DNA from: CAZEQJ01 sp964514385
Lineage (GTDB): Bacteria; Bacteroidota; Bacteroidia; Cytophagales; Cyclobacteriaceae
Assembly (NCBI GenBank): GCA_964514385.1
Contig: CAZEQJ010000018.1
Location: 1 to 63,349 of the forward strand
Direction: 5' to 3'
DNA: 63,349 nt
Shown here: piece after piece, positions 19,801-29,400 of the stretch
Layout of the letters: each line of letters opens with the position of its first letter
How positions within the stretch are numbered: the first letter of the stretch is position 1
Made by a program: the position numbers and the translations under genes
Notes under the pieces: generated by a model
What the model was told of the DNA's origin: nothing
Seen by the model: the letters and a program-made list of their open reading frames with translations, nothing else
Databases searched by the model: none

Positions 19801-21129
19801 TTCAGTCTGGTATCCATATGGGGAGCACATCTGGATCCTTCAGATAGCATTACCTGGGATATTTCGCCCCGGTCGCAGGGCAATATCAATCAGTTCCCGC
19901 AGCATATTGAGGATTACGAAAAATTCTACGACCTTATTGACGGCGGTGATACAGGGAAAGGATACGAAATCAACCTGGCTACCGGGGAACCCTATGTCCC
20001 CCAGCTTGTTCCGCGCGGTGATTACACAAGAGTCCTGGCAGAATTTTGGGCCGACGGACCCGATTCTGAAACGCCACCCGGCCATTGGTTTACTATTTTA
20101 AATTATGTCAATGATCACCCGCTCTTTGAAAAAAGATTTCAGGGTGAGGGAGAAATCCTAAGTGATCTTGAGTGGGACGTGAAGTCCTATTTTACACTTG
20201 GGGGAGCTATGCATGACGCCGCAATAGCAGCATGGAGCGTGAAAGGGTATTATGACTATGTAAGGCCGATCTCTGCCATCCGATATATGGGTATGAAAGG
20301 GCAGTCCACTGACCCCTCCCTGCCAAACTATCATCCCAACGGCATTGGCTTAATTCCCGGCTACATTGAAATTATCAAAGAGGGCGACCCCCTTGCAGGA
20401 AATGAAAATCAGCATCTAGGAAAAATTAAACTGAAATCATGGAAGGGACATGATTATATCGTTGATCCTTCCGTAGACCAGGCGGGAGTAGGTTGGGTTC
20501 TAGGCGAAGCGTGGGTCCCCTACCAAAGACCAACTTTTGTTACGCCACCATTTGCCGGTTTTGTTTCCGGGCACTCCACGTATTCCAGGACAGCTGCCGA
20601 GGTCCTTACCTTATTAACAGGAGATGAATATTTTCCCGGGGGCATGAGTGAGTTTGTTGCAAAAAAAGATGAATTTCTGGTATTTGAGCAGGGTCCAAGT
20701 GTTGATGTAGTCCTGCAATGGGCGAAATACAAGGATGCGGCAGATCAATGTAGTCTGTCCAGGATATGGGGCGGTATTCATCCGCCTGTGGACGATATTC
20801 CGGGAAGAATTATGGGTACTAATATCGGGAAACAGTCGTTTTCAAATGCGAAAAGGTATTTCAGCGATATTTACCTTGATAACGATAATCCAAAAACTGA
20901 AATTACCATTTTTCCTAATCCGGCAAATTCAGATATAGTCAACATAGCTACAGGAGTTAATACCGATTCAAAAGTCACCTTGATAAGCCTTAACGGCATC
21001 ACTTTACTGGAGCGAAAGTATACGGGAAGTCATTTTCAACTCCAGATTTCAGACCTGCCCTCCGGTGTGTATTTCATACGTGTTGTTACAGAGTCAACCG
21101 ATGTTACCAGCCGCTTCTTAAAGTTGTAG
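16813..21129 (+). CDS. FG-GAP/ASPIC propeller fused to a vanadium haloperoxidase/PAP2-like domain, T9SS
   Basis: A 1438-residue secreted protein with several parts. After a signal peptide (about 1-21) come FG-GAP/VCBS repeats with DYDNDGDLDLYV-type calcium loops (about 25-445), an ASPIC/UnbV domain (about 448-537, NGIGAKVKV to QRINIREP), two Ser-Thr-rich/Kre9-like domains (about 540-725), and a vanadium haloperoxidase-like domain (about 735-1355). That domain holds the full phosphate/vanadate signature: K1144-x6-R1151-P1152, SGH with His1254, and S1316-R1317-x5-H1323. A T9SS tail (TIFPNPANS, LPSGVYFIRV) ends it. The likely chemistry is halide oxidation or phosphate ester cleavage; the sequence does not decide. 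It sits between the binding lipoprotein and susCD, and a related stand-alone domain is at 31428. Confidence 0.82.
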   Translation: MVFIKKILYGLLAALPLQVFSQTIFFDVTKELGVSVSHTGDETTVHGTGAAWLDYDNDGDLDLYVTNQYGGNHLFHNNLIENGEPSFLDVTTHVLSGEGRRGSGVSAADYNNDGLIDLYLCNLDDDVLLKNLGDGNFIDATKEAFSFTGDFQIGAGATASWGDINNDGWLDLYISNHAFGPNSEISTDDYLYLNNGDHPVTFTDISHLISEDADSSGIDDRSGYGFVSLFTDFNNDGLLDIFTTNDCELGYEGNKLWKNTGQVSFSEVSREVGPFTRGIRSSPHCFSPMGISVGDPNHDGLFDYHLTNLHGPNGENTVLLMNNGKNLFNVSRFSGLDDNVFKPVGGILATWGTVFIDYDLDTWQDIAVASGSLGTSYQPNILYQNQSTDIGGIPHFKEVSRSLTGMENGARARTIIMGDYDNDGDPDLYVCNYDSTSILYRNEHNTDNNWLIISLTGAGAPLSNRNGIGAKVKVTTPDNVNQYYEINSGSSIGGGNDIAAYFGLAKNTSASVEIRWPSGIVQKIAEVSSNQRINIREPDVNITNPGNGQFLKSGDYHNIRWTSSFLDDVDIILKHDSQSDKIIAASVENTGEYVWLIAEDITPDQSYWIEIMNSNNPTQSGKSNLFSVTLEKFISLNDFNSDQLIQQQDTIEIEWNQNTGEATSIYLLNRQDTLEIAQVAHANSGRYNWIVADSLEGNNYTILITSAGIFDKSDRSFSILSKRYEKDDLIVPVVDVEKGSIARVWNEMLLHSIRNDFARPTVHARNLFHISCAMYDAWAAYDNEASPYFLGNTIDDFFIPFDGIRQPLNTQRAQEEAISYAAYRLLKHRFRNSPGTNLSNEYDILFTTLGYNPSWESTDYSDGRPASLGNYIAEQIIAFGLQDGSNEQYDYANQYYTPVNAPIDPLSPGQSMEIDPNRWQPLAFDLFVDQSGNPIGGGIPDFLSPEWGNVIPFSLRKKNLTVKTRNGINYNLYHDPGDPVYLDTANMEGSNHYKWGFSLVSIWGAHLDPSDSITWDISPRSQGNINQFPQHIEDYEKFYDLIDGGDTGKGYEINLATGEPYVPQLVPRGDYTRVLAEFWADGPDSETPPGHWFTILNYVNDHPLFEKRFQGEGEILSDLEWDVKSYFTLGGAMHDAAIAAWSVKGYYDYVRPISAIRYMGMKGQSTDPSLPNYHPNGIGLIPGYIEIIKEGDPLAGNENQHLGKIKLKSWKGHDYIVDPSVDQAGVGWVLGEAWVPYQRPTFVTPPFAGFVSGHSTYSRTAAEVLTLLTGDEYFPGGMSEFVAKKDEFLVFEQGPSVDVVLQWAKYKDAADQCSLSRIWGGIHPPVDDIPGRIMGTNIGKQSFSNAKRYFSDIYLDNDNPKTEITIFPNPANSDIVNIATGVNTDSKVTLISLNGITLLERKYTGSHFQLQISDLPSGVYFIRVVTESTDVTSRFLKL

Positions 21130-21255
21130 TGATATGGAAAAAATACATACATATCCAGTGTAGTGAATATTGCATTTTCTTAATAAAGAGACCAAATCAT
21201 CCCGATTTTTGAATAAGTTTTAAATAGTGATACAAAAAAGTTAAAACATTTTAGG

Positions 21256-21293
21256 CAATCGATTGCGCAATACAACAATTCTTTCTAAGTTTA
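21256..21293 (+). promoter_or_regulatory. Promoter and operator of susCD, with a half-matching second site
   Basis: GCAATCGATTGC (21255-21266) contains the shared palindrome, whose TTG (21263-21265) serves as a -33 box 20 bases before TAAGTTTA (21286-21293), a near match to TAnnTTTG. A second partial site, CAATCGATTC (21371-21380), lies 8 bases before the susC start and could add a second contact for the same regulator. The rest of the 259-base gap shows no gene. Confidence 0.65.
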
Positions 21294-21388
21294 TCTTCTG
21301 AATGCTGTGTAATATCTAACCTGCTCTTTATGAGTTAAAAATGAGATTACAAAGCGATTGTAAGTAAGATCAATCGATTCAACTAAAA

Positions 21389-24300
21389 ATGTTATTCATG
21401 AACCTAGATGACTTAAAAAGAGGAGTCTCCAGATGCAATGCAACATTGAGTCAATCAGCTCTCATTGTTGTTTTCTTTTTCGTGTTCGTTGCTGCTGCTT
21501 TTGCACAGTCACGTACAATCACTGGAGTTATTAATGACGACACGGGAGAACCGCTGCCTGGTGTAACAATTCGGATTAAAGGTACTTCGACCGGTACCAT
21601 TACAGATGCGGATGGCAATTACTCCATCGAAGCCGGAAATCAGGATGTGCTGGTATTTAGCTCAGTAGGGTTTAAAACCCAGGAATTAACAGTCGGAGAC
21701 AGGTCAGTAATCAATCTCACACTCGAAACAGATGTAAGTGAGCTTGCTGAAGTTGTGGTTGTAGGTTACGGTACTCAAAAAAGAAGTGATGTAACCGGTG
21801 CTATCGTCTCTGCAGGATCTAAAGAGATATCGGAGGTCCCTGCCACCAACGTAGGTCAGGCTTTGCAGGGCCGTCTGGCAGGTGTGCAGATTCAGCCTAC
21901 AAGCTCAAGACCAGGTGCAAACCCTCAGATCCGAATCCGGGGTAACAGATCACTTAACGGTAGCAACGACCCTTTGATTATCCTCGATGGTATTCCATAC
22001 CAGGGAGGTTTAAATACAATTAACCAGGGAGACATTAAATCAATCGATATACTTAAAGATGCCTCTGCCACTGCAATTTACGGTTCACGTGCTGCCAATG
22101 GGGTTATTCTCATCACCACCAACAGAGGCGTTGCCGGCCAGTCAAGAGTAAATTATAATGGTTACTATGGTGTTTCCAGTGCAATCGATAATTATGATGT
22201 ATTTGATGGCCAGGGATTTGCTGATTTGGTTTTGGGTTCCGGCTTCGGACCTCTTACAAGTACTGAAATAGATAATCTGGTGGCAGGAAGAGAAGTAAAC
22301 TGGCAGGATCTGATGTTAAAAAATGGTTATATTACAAACCATGAGCTTAGTTTTTCAGGTGGTACAGAGAAGACACAATATCTGTTCTCCGCAAACTATT
22401 TTGATCAGACCAATGCCTTACCAGGTCAGCGTTTCAACAGAAACACCCTGCGTCTGGCTATCGACCATTCCGTGAATGACAGAATAAGTCTGGGTATAAG
22501 CAACCAGACATCATACAACATTTCTACCGGAGAAAGTCAAAACCCTTTTTTCGATCTTTTGACACTCAGCCCCTTATATGATCCCTACACAGAAACGGGA
22601 GAAGTAAATGTAAGACCAGCTATCGGGCATATCGACGATCAAAGAATAAGCCCATTATTGCTATATAATGATGACCTTTGGGAATCAGAAAGAAGACTTA
22701 CCCGGTCTTTCACCAGTATGTATGGTGAAGTTGAAATAATCGAAGGTCTGAAATACCGGTTCAATGCTGGTATAGATCTGGGTGGTACAAGAAGGGGTAA
22801 TTTTACAAGTGCAGGTATAAGAGCTAACCAGCCCAGTGTGGCAAACCTGCTCTATAATTCCACATTTAACTACACTATAGAAAATATCCTGCGTTATGAT
22901 AAGACATTTGCAGAAAAGCATACCTTAAACTTTACCGCACTTCAAAGTGCACAGGCAGATCAGTTTGAGCAGCAGTCTTTTGCTGCAACAGGCATTGCGG
23001 ATGATAATCAGCAATTTTATAACCTGGCTGAAGCAAGTGAGGTGATTGCACAGGGGCCGGCATATAGCCGCCGCGCGATTACATCTTTAATGGCACGTCT
23101 TAACTACAATTACGACGATCGTTATGTAGCCACCCTTACGGTGCGTCGTGACGGATCATCTGTACTGGCTGACGGTAATAAATTTGAAACTTATCCTGCC
23201 GCTGCTGTGGGTTGGAATATTTCAAACGAGCCATTTATGCAAAATCTAGGTGTGATTGATAACCTGAAGCTTAGAGCTGGTTATGGTACAACTGCAAACC
23301 AGGCGGTTCAACCTTTCACGTCACTCGGCAGACTTCAGGTAAGACCTTACAGTTTCGGCGATACAGGAATTAACGGATACGAGTTATTTGATATACCTAA
23401 TGAAAACCTGGGTTGGGAAGTTACCAGTACCACCAACATCGGAGTTGATTTTGGTGTTTGGACGAGCCGAATCACGGGTAGTATTGAAGTATACGAATCC
23501 AACACATCCGACCTGCTACAGCGTGCAGCAGTGCATCCTGCCAGAGGTATTGCCTCAGGATCGATTCTTACTAACGTGGGACAGACCAGAAACCGAGGCC
23601 TCGAAATACTAGTAAACTCTCTCTTGGTTGAGGCTAAAAACCCAGGAGATTTCAGCCTGGAGCTGGATGCCAACTTCACTTCATGGAGAGAAGAAATTGT
23701 TTCTCTTCAGGATGGTCAAACCCGAAATGAAGCGAATGCATGGTTTGTAGGTGAGCCAATAAACGTGATTTTTGACTATCAGAAGATTGGAATCTGGCAG
23801 CTTGGTCAGGAAGAAGAAGCGCTTGATTTTGACGGTAGATTGCCAGGCGATATACGAGTAGCAGATTTGAACGGAAACNNNNNNNNNNAACAGTGCTGGG
23901 AACAACCAACCCTGACTGGATAGCAGGTTTCACGCTACGGGCTGGTTATAAGGGATTTGATTTATCAGTCGTAGGTTTTGCAAGATGGGGAGGCTTAACA
24001 ATAAGCAGATTCCATCAGGGTAACATTGGCTTCCCTATCGCAACATTGGAGGGAAGAAGAAATCAGGCGAATGTGGACTACTGGACTCCTACAAATCCTA
24101 CTAATGATTATCCACGAGCCGGACTTCAGAACCCGGAGTATGGATCAACTCTTGGTTATTTCGATGCTGATTTTGCAAAAATCAGAAGTATCAACCTGGG
24201 TTATACTATACCTCAATCCCTTCTGGACAGAGCGGGCATCAATTCAGCCAGAATATATTTCACAGCTGATAACCCATTCAAAGCCTTTTTCTCAGACTTA

Positions 24301-24435
24301 GTAAGAGCTGGGGTACCCGATCCTGAGCCAAATGGATTTGGCGGAACAACTACTCCTGGTTACGGCGGTCTGGTGGTAACACCTGATTCACCTATCATGA
24401 GAAGTTTTATTATCGGTATTAACATGCAACTTTAA
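21389..24435 (+). CDS. susC: SusC-type TonB-dependent outer membrane transporter (interrupted by assembly gap)
   Basis: The outer membrane channel that imports oligosaccharides using TonB energy, with SusD as its lid. It has a signal peptide (ending AFAQ), an N-terminal carboxypeptidase-like domain (about 45-120, ITGVINDDTGEPLPGVTI), a plug that starts at EVVVVGYGTQKRSDVTGAI, then the beta-barrel to the C-terminal IIGINMQL. Ten N bases at 23879-23888 break the frame: before them it reads RVADLNGN, after them TVLGTTNPDW in another frame. SusC proteins normally have a DxNGDGxIDxxDRTVLG loop here, so roughly 8 codons are missing from the assembly and the gene is very probably intact. susD follows after 14 bases. 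An alternative start is at 21398. Confidence 0.93.
23879..23888. other. Assembly gap of 10 N inside susC
   Basis: Ten undetermined bases start exactly on a codon boundary of the upstream susC frame. The downstream frame fits only if the true length is 3n+2 bases. The missing part is the conserved NG-x-ID-x-x-D-R loop of SusC proteins, so a length near 23 bases fits. Confidence 0.95.
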
Positions 24436-24449
24436 TATTACCTGGAAAT

Positions 24450-26330
24450 ATGAAGAACCTATTAAAAATATTCTGTATTGCATCCCTTGTGTTGCTGTCA
24501 ACAACAGGATGTGAAGATTTTCTTGAAGAGACTCCGAGGCAAAACCTAACCATAGAAACATTCTCCACTCCGGATGGATTGGTAAGAGGTTTAACTGCAG
24601 CTTATGCCCAGTTCAGAACCTACTATGGATTCCAGGGCGGGGCGTTTGCAACCGTATTCAGTGATGAATTCATGGAAGGTCAGCAAATTAACAATACCCC
24701 TTTAGCTGTATATACGCCCATTACACCTACCACAGGTGGTCCTCCCTGGAACGATGCCTACATCGCGATCGCTACTTGTAACTGTATCGTTGAAGAAGGT
24801 CCCAACACAACCGGTATTTCAGAGGAAGAAGCAAGACAGTTAGTGGCAGAAGCCAAATTCCTGAGAGCTGCGTTTTATTTCATTCTGGCTCGTCATTACG
24901 GTGGGGTAACACTCGATCAGGGATCTGGCAGATTAGCTTGTAACCGAAGTGTAGACGCCCCTATTGTTCGTAATACTGAAGAGGAAGTACTCGAAGCTGT
25001 CATTCAGGATCTGGAAGATGCTGTAGCAGAATTACCTGAATCACGACCTCAGGAAAGAGGAAGGGTTTGGAAAGCATCTGCACTGCATTTACTAGCCAAG
25101 GCTTACCTTTACAGAGGATGGCAGCAGGCTCAGTATAATGGACCTATCGGTCCGAATATATTGGGAACATACGGCTCTGACGAGGATTTTACCAGAGCGT
25201 TAGAAGTGGCTCAGGATCTGATTGACAACCAGGGTACGTATGGTGTTTCATTAGAGCCAAACTATGCAGACATTTGGAATGAAGACAATCAATATCCTTC
25301 AGAAGTACTTTGGTCTATAGAGTGGAATCTGGATCAGCAGTTTAATCCGGGTATAGCTAACTCCGGATCAGTACAAGGTAACCTGAATAACTTCTTCTTC
25401 CGTGAGTTTTATGTTCAGGATGTGCCCGGAATGATCCGTGATGTGGAAAATGGAAGACCCTGGATACGATTCAGCCCTACTGCCTGGATGGTAGATGTGG
25501 CATTCGCCGATAAAGTGAATGATGAAAGATATCATGGTTCTTTCCAAACTGTATGGCTTGCTAACGATGAGGCAAGTATTCCAACCTGGACACAAGCTGA
25601 AGCTGATGCAGGCTATGTGGACGCGTCTTTGGTAGGTGAACCTAAATTTGGTATCGGCGATACGGCTCAATTCCACGCTGACCTTGAATTCCAGAATTCT
25701 TTTGCCTCGGCAGCTGAACGTAACGATTGGGTAAACAGCAGAGGTTATGTTGTGTGGTTCCCTACTGCAACAAGTCCAACGTCACTTGAAGGATCTCCCA
25801 GAAACCTGCAAAACAAGCATTTCCCTAGCTTGAGTAAGTTTGACAGAGTTGCAAGACCTTCTGACTTTGCAGAAGATCCAAATATTGCGTCAACAAGACC
25901 ATTCTATGTACACAGGCTTGCTGAGACCTATCTCGTTGCAGCTGAGGCGGCCATAATGCTAAACCAGCCATCACTTGCGGTTACCTACATCAATGTGATC
26001 AGAAACAGAGCAGGTGCTGACCCAATTGTAGAGGCTGACCTTGTCGGCTTACATGGCGACGCAGTGGACTTTATACTTGATGAGAGAACACGGGAACTGG
26101 CAGGTGAAAGACTACGATGGTTTGACCTAAAACGCACCAAAAAGCTCATCGATCGGGTGCATTATCAGGGTAGCGGATTCCCGGCGGTATACAACAGTCA
26201 GTTTAACGGAGGTGCTCCGGCTCCTGGGTATCCATTCCCGCAACCAGAGCCTTTCCACTACAGGAGACCTATTCCACAAACTACAATGGATGCTCCGGGT
26301 GGCTATGTTCAAAACTTCGGATACAATTAA
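24450..26330 (+). CDS. susD: SusD/RagB-type outer membrane glycan-binding lipoprotein
   Basis: The partner of SusC: an alpha-helical TPR-based lipoprotein that caps the transporter and binds the incoming glycan. The lipobox is STTGC (Cys21), followed by the usual EDFLEETPRQNLTIETF start. The region EEEARQLVAEAKFLRAAFYF is the conserved TPR helix pair, and the C-terminal part has FILDERTRELAGERLRWFDL, a hallmark of the family. The length of 626 is at the upper end of normal. It is 14 bases downstream of susC. After its stop codon a strong hairpin without a T-run (26358-26395) separates it from the FG-GAP gene. Confidence 0.95.
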   Translation: MKNLLKIFCIASLVLLSTTGCEDFLEETPRQNLTIETFSTPDGLVRGLTAAYAQFRTYYGFQGGAFATVFSDEFMEGQQINNTPLAVYTPITPTTGGPPWNDAYIAIATCNCIVEEGPNTTGISEEEARQLVAEAKFLRAAFYFILARHYGGVTLDQGSGRLACNRSVDAPIVRNTEEEVLEAVIQDLEDAVAELPESRPQERGRVWKASALHLLAKAYLYRGWQQAQYNGPIGPNILGTYGSDEDFTRALEVAQDLIDNQGTYGVSLEPNYADIWNEDNQYPSEVLWSIEWNLDQQFNPGIANSGSVQGNLNNFFFREFYVQDVPGMIRDVENGRPWIRFSPTAWMVDVAFADKVNDERYHGSFQTVWLANDEASIPTWTQAEADAGYVDASLVGEPKFGIGDTAQFHADLEFQNSFASAAERNDWVNSRGYVVWFPTATSPTSLEGSPRNLQNKHFPSLSKFDRVARPSDFAEDPNIASTRPFYVHRLAETYLVAAEAAIMLNQPSLAVTYINVIRNRAGADPIVEADLVGLHGDAVDFILDERTRELAGERLRWFDLKRTKKLIDRVHYQGSGFPAVYNSQFNGGAPAPGYPFPQPEPFHYRRPIPQTTMDAPGGYVQNFGYN

Positions 26331-26357
26331 ATGGATAAGTAAGTCAAAACTAAACCC

Positions 26358-26395
26358 GTACGAACAGAGCCATCATCAGATGGCTTTGTTCGTAT
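26358..26395 (+). other. Long hairpin between susD and the FG-GAP gene
   Basis: A 16-bp stem, TACGAACAGAGCCATC (26359-26374) against GATGGCTTTGTTCGTA (26379-26394), has a single G-T pair and loop ATCA. No T-run follows, so it is more likely an mRNA processing or stabilising hairpin, or a leaky terminator, than a strict stop. The remaining bases of the 152-base gap show no gene. Confidence 0.75.
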
Positions 26396-26482
26396 CAGGG
26401 CACCAACTAATTTTGGGATTACTGCAATACTGGAATCTGTATCAGCAGGTAGCCTAAAAAACAAGCTCAAAAATATCGTATA

Positions 26483-29400
26483 ATGAAAAGAATTATCACT
26501 TCATATATTATTTCACTTACCGGCCTGATGATACTAAGTTGTGAAAAGCCGGAAGAAGATAATGCTGTAAACCAATCATTCGTGCTTAGAAAAGATACGG
26601 GTATCGAATTCTCTAATGATATAGATGAATCATATAATACCTTTTTTGAATTCTTTTCCTATGTATATAACGGAGGAGGTGTGGCCGCAGGTGACATCAA
26701 TAACGATGGGCTCGTTGATCTGTATTTCACAGGAAACCAGGTAAAAGACAAACTTTATCTTAATAAGGGAAATCTTCAGTTTGAAGATATAAGCAAATCG
26801 TCAGGTATTGAAAATCATGACGGCTGGTGTAATGGCGTTACCATGTCGGATGTAAACCAGGACGGCTATATCGATATTTATATTTCACGTGGCGGGTGGC
26901 AGCAGGGTCCCGATGAAAGAAGAAACTTGTTATATATTAATAATCAGGATGGCACATTTACTGAATCAGCCGCAGCATATGGTATTGATGATACCGGGTA
27001 TTCAAACCAGGCCACCTTTGTGGATATAGATAATGATAATGATCTGGATATGTACCTGATCAATCGTCCACCCAGTTTTAATCTGGCATTATCCATAATG
27101 GAGGAACGAGCAGCTAATCCGCCGGACTTCAGCAGAGATAAACTTTATATCAACGACGGGTCAAACTTTTATACTGAAGCTGCACTTGAGAGAGGAATTA
27201 AAAATTTCGGGTATTCACTTGGCGTGGTCTCCGGAGATGTGAATAATGATGGATATCAGGACATATTTGTATGTAATGACTATGCTACACCGGATCACCT
27301 CTACATCAATCAGGGAAATGGTTATTTTGTTGATGCCATTCAGGACGCTATGAACCATTCCTCACTGTATTCAATGGGTGTAGATCTGGCCGATTTCAAC
27401 AACGATCTCATGGAAGACTACATCGTCATGGAAATGCGACCCACCGACTACGTACGATCAAAAGTATCCATGCCATCCATGGATGTTGAGGGGTTCAAAG
27501 CGATAGTAGCAGCCAATATGGGAAAGCAGTACATGCATAATATGCTGCATATGAACCAGGGAAATGGGAAATTCTCAGATGTCTCACAGCTTGCCGGTCT
27601 GGCAAAAACTGACTGGAGCTGGTCTCCCTTATGGTATGACATTAATAATGACGGAAAGAAAGATCTGTTTATTACCAATGGGATGAGACGGGATTCCTTT
27701 GATGGTGACTCACAGGATAGGCTAAAGCAGTTTATTGAAAAAAACAGGGATAATTATCAAACTCCACAGGATCTGTTTGGTAATGGGTTTAAAGATATTA
27801 TTGAAGTATTTAACCCCATTTTGATTCCCAATTACTACTATATGAATAAAGGTAATTTTGAGTTTGAAATGGTCGATGACTCTGCTTTAAACCGGGCAAG
27901 CTTTTCCAACGGTGCAATAGTAGCAGACCTTGATAATGACGGCGACCTTGATATTGTAACCAACAATATCGAAGAGGCTGCCTTCGTACTGGAAAATGTC
28001 GGTGAAACAGGCAATTGGTTAAAGATAAAACTACAGGGTCCAAAAGGTAATCTTCTTGGTGAGGGTGCGAAGGTGTATGCATATTCAGGTATCGGTGCCC
28101 AGTTTTTTCAGCAAAAGCTAACGCGTGGATACCTGTCATCACAGGACCCACTGATCCAGTTTGGTTTTGACACATTGAATACTATCGACAGTATTGTTGT
28201 TGTCTGGCCCGATAAGCGAAAAAATGTAATGAAAGAGATTAAGGTTAATTCAATAGTCACAGTTGACTACAATCAATCCTTCGATTGGCAGCCGGCACCT
28301 GCTGCCCCTACCCTGTTTCATGAAGTAACGCGGACTGTGCTGACATCAGATTACCTGCATCAGGACAATGACTACAATGAATTTACAGAACAGGTGCTAT
28401 TACCACATCAATTCTCTACTTCAGGTCCCACCATGGCAATCGCCGATATTAACGGCGATCAGATTGATGACTTTTACGTTGGCGGCAGCCGAGGGCATTC
28501 CGGAACGCTTTTCCTTTCTGATGGCACCCATAACTGGAAAATATCAACGCCAACAGCATTTAAATCAGATGCTGAATATGAAGATGCAGCCTCTGTCTTT
28601 TTTGACTATGATCAGGATGGTGATCTCGACCTGTTTGTAGCCAGTGGTGGAAGCGACCGGGAGACAGGAAACAGTCTTTATCAAAACAGGCTGTATAAAA
28701 ATGAAAACGGCATTTTTCAAAAAGCACCCTTTCCGAAGGCTGCTTCAAATTCCTCTGCTGTCATAGCCTATGATTTCGACCGTGATGGTGACGAGGATCT
28801 GTTTGTCGGCGGATATACACAAACCAATCGTTATCCTAATGCGGACCCGAGTCATTTCTTCAGAAATGATGGTGGTACCTTTACAGATGCTACTGCGGCA
28901 TGGTCCGGCATCAATCTGGGTATTGTCTTTGATGCTCACATGGCAGATCTTGATAATGATAATATTAAAGAGCTTGTTGTGGCCGGTGAATGGATGCCTG
29001 TCAAAGTACTATCTTTCCAAAACGGTGCTTTCAGGGATGTAACCGATGCTTACGGGCTATCCGAAACCACAGGATGGTGGAATTCGATTGCATCAGCAGA
29101 TATAGACGGTGATGGTGACCTCGACCTGATTGCTGGTAATCTGGGTGAGAACTATAAGTTTAAGGTATCCGAAGACAATATATTCAGAATATATGCCGAT
29201 GACTTTGATGGAAATGGCACTTATGATGTTTTTCTTGCCAATAAGAAGTCAGATAAACTGCTTCCTGTAAGGGGTAAGGAATGCTCTTCACAGCAAGTGC
29301 CATCTATTAATACCAATTTTCCCTCCTTTAATTCCTTTGCCAATGCTGAACTTGATGATATTCTTGGTGCAGGCATCGAAAATAGTTTACAGTATGAAAT

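Noticed and set aside
16813..21129. Calling the 1438-residue protein two genes merged by an assembly error
   Set aside because: The frame is open throughout, the linker domains are complete, and the T9SS tail fits a single exported protein.
26212..26457. Frame of 81 codons overlapping the end of susD
   Set aside because: It overlaps susD in another frame and crosses the hairpin; no family features.
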